Under the pieces are notes generated by a model. It worked only from the letters and a program-made list of their open reading frames with translations, was not told the DNA's origin and ran no database searches. Positions 1 to 5,900 of a stretch of 9,303 nt of DNA are shown one piece after another. The stretch comes from CAUZEO01 sp963578625 (GTDB lineage: Bacteria; Verrucomicrobiota; Kiritimatiellia; SLOV01): contig CAUZEO010000210.1 of NCBI GenBank assembly GCA_963578625.1, positions 1 to 9,303 on the forward strand. Direction: 5' to 3'. The stretch's first letter is position 1, and every line of letters starts with the position of its first letter. A program made the position numbers and the translations under genes.

Positions 1-18
1 CTCAATATCGAATGTGAT

Positions 19-49
19 CCCAACCCCAATCCCTAATCCCGCATCCCCC
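19..49 (-). other. G-quadruplex-capable motif at the 3' end of the glycosidase remnant
   Basis: The plus strand shows five C-runs (19-21, 24-27, 31-33, 38-40, 45-49) separated by spacers of 2, 3, 4 and 4 bases. The minus strand therefore reads five G-runs of at least 3 with short loops, which fits the standard G3+N1-7 quadruplex pattern. The motif covers the last codons and stop of the remnant on its coding strand, so it would lie at the end of its transcript. The GGGATTAGGG-like wording may be a dispersed intergenic repeat in this genome. Folding is inferred from pattern only. Confidence 0.55.
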
Positions 50-306
50 TACCGCTTTTCAATTGCAGGCTTACGATCTGGTGTCCTTGCAGGAATGGTA
101 CGGTGAATCGAGTGCGGCCATTTGCGTTGACGGGAACGATGGCCATGCTCCTGGGCTCCAGGGAGATGGATTCAATTCGCTCGTTCGGATCGCGGATGGA
201 AAATCGGATGTCGTAGAGCGGGATCGAATTTTCGCCCGATCCCTTCAATGTCTTCACTCGTATGAAAATCGAGATGGACCTGCCTGTACCGCAATGAAGC
301 GGACAT
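33..306 (-). pseudogene. Glycoside hydrolase-like gene (GHL6-type) reduced to its two ends
   Basis: Seen: on the minus strand an AGGAGG (plus positions 312-317) sits 5 bases before an ATG at 306-304. The 44-codon frame from that ATG contains RYRQVHLDFHTSEDIEGIG and then KFDP, and ends at a TGA at 174-172. A second frame, open from 344 to the TAG at 35-33, encodes IESISLEPRSMAIVPV and NGRTRFTVPFLQGHQIVSL. Known: 'RxRQxHLDFHTS...IG..FDP' is the N-terminal signature of a family of TIM-barrel glycosidase-like proteins (hypothetical glycosyl hydrolase GHL6 / alpha-L-fucosidase-like) of several hundred residues. A beta-sandwich tail ending in a 'vP.l.gHqmv' motif resembles the end of these proteins. 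Inferred: an out-of-frame internal deletion with its junction near 205-222 removed the catalytic barrel. The start and its RBS are intact, but the product is too short to fold. The C-terminal assignment is less certain than the N-terminal one. A misassembly could give the same picture. Confidence 0.72.
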
Positions 307-483
307 TCAACCCTCCTATTTAATCTTCCACTATACCATCCGAGTCATCTATAGCATATCCTCCGATGGCCGCATCGAAAAACATGACTCGGGAGGCGAG
401 TTCGTTGTTTGCAGGACGGCCGGATTTATGTACTCGAACGGGCTGCAAGCTACAGACAAATCGAACGAAACAGGAGAATTCGG
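307..483. promoter_or_regulatory. Divergent intergenic region between glycosidase remnant and thuA
   Basis: No gene is seen in this 177-base stretch, which separates two divergent starts. It holds two small perfect inverted repeats: CGATG/CATCG at 364-377 with a 4-base loop, and ACTCG/CGAGT at 387-401 with a 5-base loop. A weak promoter-like pair for thuA is TTGTTT at 405-410 and TATGTA at 427-432, with 16 bases between. On the minus strand a TATAGT box lies about 20 bases before the remnant's RBS. AGGAG at 472-476 is the thuA ribosome binding site. All promoter calls are by eye and weak. The inverted repeats could be operator half-sites or chance. Confidence 0.35.
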
Positions 484-1236
484 ATGATCAAAGTGACAGT
501 ATGGAGTGAATTCGTTCACGAAAAATCGAGTCCCGTGGTCCGGGAGATCTACCCCGAGGGGATGCACGCGGCCATTGCTGAAGGACTGAACGAGGACGGC
601 GGGCTGGAGGCGCGCACCGCGACCCTGGACGAGCCGGAGCACGGCCTGACCGAGGAAATCCTGGAGGCGACCGACGTGCTTACCTGGTGGGGCCACGCCG
701 CCCACGAGAAGGTGAGCAACGAGATCGTGGACCGGGTCCAAAAACGGGTGCTCGAGGGCATGGGCCTGATTGTCCTTCACTCCGGGCACTACTCGAAAAT
801 CTTCCGGCGTCTTATGGGAACCACCTGCAGCCTGTGCTGGCGCGAAGCAGGGGAAAAGGAGCGCGTCTGGGTCTGCAACCCGGGGCATCCCATTGCGCAG
901 GGCATCGATCGTTATTTCGAAATCGAACATTCGGAAATGTATGGAGAGCCGTTCGGAATTCCTCCGCCGGACGAACAGATTTTCATCAGTTGGTTTGCCG
1001 GCGGCGAGGTATTCCGATCGGGACAAACCTGGAAACGTGGAAATGGAAAGATCTTCTACTTCCGCCCCGGCCACGAAACCTATCCGATCTACCACGACAA
1101 AACCGTGAAACTGATTCTCAAAAATTCAGTACGGTGGGCTGCGCAGCCGGCATCTCAGTGGATCGATTCCGCCCCCAATATTCCGGTTGAACAAGCGCCG
1201 GAACCCATCGAGCCCTGGGGCGAAAGCGTCCATTAA
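484..1236 (+). CDS. thuA: ThuA-family (trehalose utilization-like) protein
   Basis: This 250-residue protein is a full-length ThuA-like domain with a glutamine amidotransferase-like alpha/beta fold, and it spans the family's usual length. Visible family motifs in order are: MIKVTVWSEF at the N-terminus; IYPEGMH (22-28); TATLDEPEHGLT (45-56); WWGHAAHE (68-75); LHSGHYSKIF (98-107); NPGHPIAQGI (132-141); EMYGEPF (151-157); FISWFAGGEVFRSG (167-180); and FRPGHETYP (193-201). The start is ATG 484, with AGGAG at 472-476. An in-frame upstream extension (from 409) lacks an RBS and would add non-family residues, so I rejected it. There is no signal peptide, so the protein is cytoplasmic. Known: rhizobial ThuA acts with the Gfo/Idh/MocA dehydrogenase ThuB in trehalose and related disaccharide catabolism, probably through 3-keto sugars. 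The substrate here is not determined. The last 30 residues are proline-rich and probably flexible. Confidence 0.93.
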   Translation: MIKVTVWSEFVHEKSSPVVREIYPEGMHAAIAEGLNEDGGLEARTATLDEPEHGLTEEILEATDVLTWWGHAAHEKVSNEIVDRVQKRVLEGMGLIVLHSGHYSKIFRRLMGTTCSLCWREAGEKERVWVCNPGHPIAQGIDRYFEIEHSEMYGEPFGIPPPDEQIFISWFAGGEVFRSGQTWKRGNGKIFYFRPGHETYPIYHDKTVKLILKNSVRWAAQPASQWIDSAPNIPVEQAPEPIEPWGESVH

Positions 1237-1240
1237 CGGG

Positions 1241-1283
1241 ATGCGGGGATGTTGAACCAAGAAGTTCACGAAGGAAACGAAGC
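1241..1283 (+). repeat. Intergenic phrase, copy A (GAACCAAGAAG type)
   Basis: This lies just after the thuA stop codon. Its core, 1254-1283, starts GAACCAAGAAGTTCACGAAG and ends GAAACGAAGC. It matches the reverse complement of 1741-1770 at 25 of 30 bases by hand alignment, and the flanks also match (ATGCGGG followed by TTGAACC). The 'accacgaag..cacgaag' wording is a recurrent intergenic phrase in many environmental bacterial genomes, especially PVC-group ones as I recall. Its function is unknown. Confidence 0.7.
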
Positions 1284-1338
1284 TGCAACGCCGCAACCAA
1301 ACGAATTTTAGCGCGAAATCACAGAAAAAACGAATCGT

Positions 1339-1381
1339 GAACAGAAGGGAACGAAGAAAAACGTCAAATTGTAGTTCTGTT
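1339..1381 (+). repeat. Intergenic phrase GAACAGAAGGGAACGAAG with 3' partial inverse
   Basis: The 18-mer at 1339-1356 matches 17 of 18 bases of 2866-2883, which lies immediately after another gene's stop, and 16 of 18 bases of the reverse complement of 2914-2931. AACAGAA (1340-1346) can pair with TTCTGTT (1375-1381) over a 28-base loop, giving a weak stem without a following T-run. It may be a degraded version of the convergent hairpin at 2863-2934. Confidence 0.55.
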
Positions 1382-1495
1382 TACGTCGTAATCCGTCCGT
1401 AAAGGAGCGAAAGTCGCCAAGACTTCCGATCTGCGACAAAAATGCTTGCCTGAGGCACGAAAATGGATTCTGCAATCTCCTCCCCACTCCCCATC

Positions 1496-1630
1496 CTACT
1501 CGTAATCGCAGCTCGACGCGGTTCGAGTAGTGTGCGAGAGAGGTCAATTACTCCACTGCGGACTGCCAGGCCGAAGACAGGCCGCCTTTGGTGGAAAGTC
1601 CGCACCCCTACACGCGGAATGAATTCCGCG
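1496..1630. repeat. Three-hairpin intergenic element
   Basis: Three inverted repeats lie within 135 bases. Hairpin 1 (1496-1530) pairs CTACTCG with CGAGTAG, then, across a single-base bulge, AATCGC with GCGGTT (one wobble pair), leaving an 8-base loop. Hairpin 2 (1557-1604) pairs TGCGGACT with AGTCCGCA and has an inner stem CCGAAG/CTTTGG at 1571-1591. Hairpin 3 (1613-1630) is CGCGGAA, TGAA loop, TTCCGCG, a compact terminator-like stem without a T-run. Such dense pairing in a gap resembles a REP/MITE-like interspersed element or a structured RNA. The minus-strand wording around TGCGGACTTTCCACC looks to me like a dispersed repeat seen in Verrucomicrobia relatives, but I could not check this. 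Confidence 0.6.
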
Positions 1631-1740
1631 CTGCCGATACTCCGTGGTTGATGGAATTGTCGCAATCAGCCCCACACACAGACCGCATCTCTCCCTTCAC
1701 TAGATCTTCATGATTCAAAATTCCCCCGCACTCAAAAAAA

Positions 1741-1790
1741 GCTTCGTGTCCTTTCCGAACTTCGTGGTTCAATTCTCCCCGCACCCGCAT
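1741..1790 (-). repeat. Intergenic phrase, inverted copy B (GAACCACGAAG type)
   Basis: Read on the minus strand, the core 1770-1741 begins GAACCACGAAGTTC and ends GGACACGAAGC, and it is preceded by TGCGGGGAGAATT. It is the inverted partner of 1241-1283. The two copies face each other across the hairpin-rich gap, about 460 bases apart. There is no minus-strand gene just upstream, so this copy does not follow the '3-prime of a gene' placement of the other phrases. Confidence 0.65.
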
Positions 1791-1823
1791 CTCGCATGAA
1801 TCTGAAATCCAGGGAAAACTGAA

Positions 1824-2867
1824 ATGATTAAAATCGGCGTCATCGGAACCGGGGGAATGGGGCACACCCATGGGCGGGCGTATGCCGGCATGAGGGGCGT
1901 CAAGTTGAATGCTGCCTGCGATGTTAACCAGAACGCCGTGAAGCAGTTCTCGAAAACATTCAAGGTTCCCCAGGCGTTCACCTCAGTTGCCGAGATGCTG
2001 GCGAACGCCGACATCGAGGCCGTGTCTGTAGTAACGCCGGACGGCGAACACGCTCCGGTGTCTCTGGCTGCGATCAAAGCGGGAAAACACGTCCTCTGCG
2101 AAAAGCCGCTCGCGACCACGTACGCAAATGCGCGCAGGATGGCGCAGGCCGCAAAGCGCAAGGGCGTCATCAACATGGTAAATTTTTCCTATCGAAACGC
2201 GGCGGCGATTCACCGTGCCCGCCGACTGGTAGAAACCGGATCCATCGGCAGGCCGATCCACGTTCACGGCGCGTACCTGCAATCGTGGCTTTCCAGTAAC
2301 GGTTGGGGAGAATGGCGAAAAAAAAAGTCATTCCAATGGCGGCTATCGACTCGCCACGGCAGCAAAGGAGTTCTGGGCGACGTGGGCGTGCATCTCCTGG
2401 ATTTTGCTTTGTATCCCGTGGGTCCCGCCTCTCACGTTCGATGCACACTGAAAACCTTCCCCAAACATCCCGGGAATCGTCTGGGAGAATATGTGCTGGA
2501 CGCAAATGATTCGGCCCTGATGGAGATTGGGTTCAAAAACGGCGCACTGGGCACGCTTCACACCACTCGTTGGGCAACGGGACACCTAAACACGGTGGCG
2601 GTGGACATCTACGGCGACGAAGGCGGCATTCGGGTCAACCTCGATCATTCCCACACCGACCTGCAGATCTGCCGAGGAAAGGATCGCCACAAGAGTGCCT
2701 GGAAAACCATCCGTTGCGCCCCAACCCCCGACTTGTTTCACCGGTTCATCAAGAGCATCCGAACCGGAGTGAACGATCAGCCCGATTTCGCCCGCGGCGC
2801 GGAGATCCAGAGGGTGATCGACGCCTGCTTCGAGTCCGACAAGACAGGCTCGGAAATCCGCCTTTGA
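1824..2867 (+). CDS. Gfo/Idh/MocA-family NAD(P)-dependent oxidoreductase
   Basis: This 347-residue protein has the normal length for the family. An N-terminal Rossmann fold carries GVIGTGGMGHTHG (5-17), whose GxGxxG binds the nicotinamide cofactor. The EKP motif (93-95, in LCEKPLATT) supplies the lysine expected at the active site. The C-terminal alpha/beta domain contains GVLGDVGVHLLDF, with D186, H190 and D193 matching the family's catalytic GDxGxHxxD motif. There is no signal peptide or Tat motif, so it is a cytoplasmic enzyme. The start is ATG 1824, with a modest AGGGA at 1811-1815. The likely reaction is reversible oxidation of a hydroxyl on a sugar, inositol or glycoside; the substrate cannot be read from sequence. 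It is on the same strand as the ThuA gene, a family partner in rhizobia (ThuA/ThuB), but 587 bases away. The stop codon lies inside the left arm of a 12-bp inverted repeat. Confidence 0.94.
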   Translation: MIKIGVIGTGGMGHTHGRAYAGMRGVKLNAACDVNQNAVKQFSKTFKVPQAFTSVAEMLANADIEAVSVVTPDGEHAPVSLAAIKAGKHVLCEKPLATTYANARRMAQAAKRKGVINMVNFSYRNAAAIHRARRLVETGSIGRPIHVHGAYLQSWLSSNGWGEWRKKKSFQWRLSTRHGSKGVLGDVGVHLLDFALYPVGPASHVRCTLKTFPKHPGNRLGEYVLDANDSALMEIGFKNGALGTLHTTRWATGHLNTVAVDIYGDEGGIRVNLDHSHTDLQICRGKDRHKSAWKTIRCAPTPDLFHRFIKSIRTGVNDQPDFARGAEIQRVIDACFESDKTGSEIRL

Positions 2868-2934
2868 ACAGAAGAGAACGAAGTGGAAATATGGAGACTC
2901 TCTTTTTCGCTCTCTTCGATACCTTCTGTTCAAA
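2863..2934. terminator. Bidirectional hairpin between convergent genes
   Basis: TTTGAACAGAAG (2863-2874) and CTTCTGTTCAAA (2923-2934) form a perfect 12-bp inverted repeat. A second stem, CGAAG (2879-2883) with CTTCG (2914-2918), lies inside it and leaves a 30-base apical loop. The repeat begins within the last codon and stop of the oxidoreductase, and its far arm ends 17 bases from the stop of the minus-strand giant gene. It could end transcription from both sides. Neither side has a real T-run after the stem, so it is not a textbook intrinsic terminator. It can also be read as two inverted copies of the GAACAGAAG..AACGAAG phrase, one per converging gene. Confidence 0.6.
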
Positions 2935-2950
2935 AATCGCTTTTCGACCC

Positions 2951-5900
2951 TTACTTTAACCACGTTTTCACGCGGTAGAAGCGAGGCGGGTTGCTCTGGG
3001 AATTCGTGTAGGTGACCGTGCTGCCGTCTCCGACAAGATTCGTATAGCCGGTTACACACTGCCACGTTCCGGTCAACGGATCGGAGGAGTCCTGCAGATC
3101 GTAGTAGCGGTCCACTTCTTCGTATCCCGCCCCCACGGCCCCAATCGTGGAATAGCTCACGAAAACATTTGCGCTCGAATCCGAAATCACAAGCTGGAAA
3201 CCGCTCGTGCTTGCGGTCGGATCGGTACCGGCAATATACTCCTTCCAGTTCGGCGACCGGTCTCCATCTTCGTCCGCAATCACATCGGCCTCGTTGGTGC
3301 CGAGATTGTTCTGAATCAACCACCAGACCGGCGTTTCGTGCGATGCAAGATCGGCCGAAAAGCTTGCGTCGATGGTGCGATTTGCCGTCACATTCATAAA
3401 CGTGTAATTGCTGATGGCGCCTTGGGACCCAGTGCCGTCAATAACAACGTCATTAACATGGTAGTAGTTGGTCGCCACCATGCTGAAGCTGGTACCGCCG
3501 CCGATATCCACGAGCACATTGCCTGAGGGGTCGATGGAGCCGTACAGGCCGGCAGATGCGGCGATCCTCCTGAAATTGAGCGTGTCGTAATCTTCGACAA
3601 CCAGATCATCAAATCGGAATTCGCCCAGCGTGGATAGGTCACCGAAGAAATTGTTGTTGGTATTCGCGGTAGCAAACCACTCGTAGGTGTTCGTAATCGC
3701 GATGCTGTTCGTCCACAGCCGGAAATAGAAGAAATTGTTCAAATCTCTTTCGTAATCCACTTCTAGCGTAAGCCTGATCCACTCATCCGCCACGACGTCC
3801 GTCTCGGTCAGTTCTGTCCAGGCGTTCACCGAGGGCGCGCCGAGAGGATCCGGGCAATGCCACGCGACCAGGTGGTTGTTCGTGTTCACGTACACGCCGA
3901 ATTGGACGCCGGGCCCTGCTTCCGGTGGTTGGGCCTGGTTCCAGGTTTTGCACTCCATCACCAGGTCGATCCAGATATTCTCGTGGGCCGCGGTATTTTC
4001 GAATTTGTTGGTGACCGGCCCATCGACACCCAGGACAAACTCGTGCGCCTCCTCCAGGATCGGATAAATGCCGGCGTACGTATTGGTGTAGTCGCTCTCG
4101 ACCACGATTGCGGCGGCGATATCGCCGGCATACCAACCCTTGATCCCCACGATTTTAGCGCCATCGACGTGCGACTCAAACGACTCCCGGTACGGAATCC
4201 GATTCACGGTGTTCGAACTGAGCGCGGTAATGGTAACGAAGTCCTTGAGCCCCGGTTCCACGAATTTCGTAGTCAGGGACAAAACGTAAACTCCGGCCAC
4301 GGAAAAGCCGGCGGTTGTGTCCTGGGCGCTCGCGTCACCGAACGTGACCGTTCCCGGCCCGCTGAATTCCGCCCAGGCTGTGGTCACCTGGCCGGCCGGG
4401 AAACCCCGGTAATCCACGCTGGAGTCCAGGACCGCGGGATAGAGAACGTTGATCGTCTGGTCCTTTCCCGCGTCCCCGACAGGTGCGTTCGTATACACGG
4501 TAATGGCCACCTCGGGCGAGGTATTCGTGCCGGTGTCGTCCACCATGGTCGCCGTCAGCGTGTAATCTCCCTCATCGGTCAGCATGTTCAGTACAGCCTC
4601 GTACGGAGCGCTGGTATCCTGACCAAGAAAGTTCATGCCCTCAAAGAATTCGACTCTTTGGATGGCGCCAACTTCATTGGTGACAACCGCCGTAATCGTT
4701 GTTTCGAACGGCGCAAGAAACCCGGTATTGTGCGCGGGACTGGTTATGGCCACTTTGACCGGCGGCAACCCGGGCGTCGCCGTGACACCAACGACCCAAC
4801 TGCCCGGATTATTGCCCGACGTCGTGATCAGATTACGCTGTAACGGTTTCCCGGTCCCGTCCGTGTCCAAAGACCACGGAGCCTGATCAGAGTAAATCAC
4901 TTCATCCACAATGACCCACGAAACCGTGCCGGCGGGCGGTTCAGGCGCCTGCGGTCGCTCAAGCGCGATTCGCTCACCGCGATTCGAAAGCTTGCCCTCA
5001 TACGGACCCAGCATCGTCACCTGCGTATTGATCAGAACATACGCATCCAGGAACGCGGTTCTGGCAACCAGGTTGATAAGCGGGTCGAATGGCACAATCA
5101 CCAGGTACTCGCCCGCGGCCAGGATCATGTTCGCCGGAAATGTGTATCCCACTCCACCGTCAATTCGCCAGGTTCCAGCCGCACTTTCCAGGAGAACGGC
5201 GCTCCCCGTCGGATTATAGAGCTCTATATACTCATGGTTCGTATTGTCTTCCGGATTGGCTGCCGTCGGCAACGGATGGTACATAACCTCGTTGATCACC
5301 ACGTGCTGCGCCGGAAGCGCGTTTGTCTCGCCCGGAGTCAGCGCAAGTGCATACCAGTATTCCTCCCCGTCAGGATACCGGCCGAGCGATATATCGTTCT
5401 CCTGGCCCTTGAAAGTCACCCAGTCCGCAACCCGCCCCTTCCCCACCGGCGGCAGGTACGTCAGAAAGATTTCCTCACCCGCCTTGTCGATCCCGAATCC
5501 GGACGTCACTGGATTATGAAAATCGCTGGTCTCGTAAAAAGTAACGAAACCGTTACCGGGAATCTCCGCTGACGGCGGGATCGCCCAGTTCGTCAGATTG
5601 TCAATGTTGTCGCTCAGATACCAGGTTCCGCTGCTGATTGTGATGTTTGTCGGCCGCGTATTGTACAATTCTATCCAGTCATTGGAGTCCCATGGCAGCG
5701 GGCCATCGGTATGCGCCATAATCTCATTCAGCACAACATCCACGATCGGATCGGGATCTGCCTCGCCGGGCGAACCGTCGATATATGCGCTCCGGCGCCA
5801 GTTGCCGCCATGGTCCAACGAACCGGCTGGCTCCCCGGGAATCGCGGAAGCCAGCGGTACCAATGAATGTCCTGCCCCATCGGCGGCAAGCGGCCAGCCC

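Larger units (their letters stand above)
1237..1823. other. Gene-free 587-base gap with repeats and hairpins
   Basis: No convincing coding region is present. The open frames here (minus strand around 1308-1547, 1381-1665 and 1608-1871) have no ribosome binding site and run through palindromes, and their composition is unlike the neighbouring proteins. The gap contains, in order: a repeat phrase at 1241-1283; a second phrase with a hairpin at 1339-1381; two mutually exclusive short hairpins at 1411-1437; a three-hairpin element at 1496-1630; and an inverted copy of the first phrase at 1741-1790. The weak RBS of the next gene (AGGGA, 1811-1815) lies at its right end. The size and structure argue against a simple thuA-dehydrogenase operon, although both genes point the same way. 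Confidence 0.7.

Noticed and set aside
349..1095. 248-codon open frame on the minus strand
   Set aside because: It is antisense to the intact ThuA gene, with no family similarity seen.
1613..1630. Intrinsic terminator at the perfect palindrome
   Set aside because: The stem is strong but has no T-run on either side and is far from both flanking genes, so it is better described as part of the hairpin cluster.
1381..1665. 94-codon minus-strand frame in the thuA-dehydrogenase gap
   Set aside because: It begins with TTG and has no RBS. It runs through the three-hairpin element, and its sequence is explained by the repeat rather than by coding selection.
1608..1871. 87-codon minus-strand frame
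   Set aside because: It overlaps the start of the intact oxidoreductase and the inverted phrase copy. It has no RBS or recognisable protein features.
2586..3323. 245-codon open frame on the minus strand
   Set aside because: It overlaps the end of the oxidoreductase, the intergenic hairpin and the end of the giant gene in another frame. No domain was seen.
3857..4843. 328-codon open frame on the plus strand
   Set aside because: It is antisense to the jelly-roll, PKD-like and Ig-like parts of the giant protein. The composition is shadow-like, with no RBS or motif.
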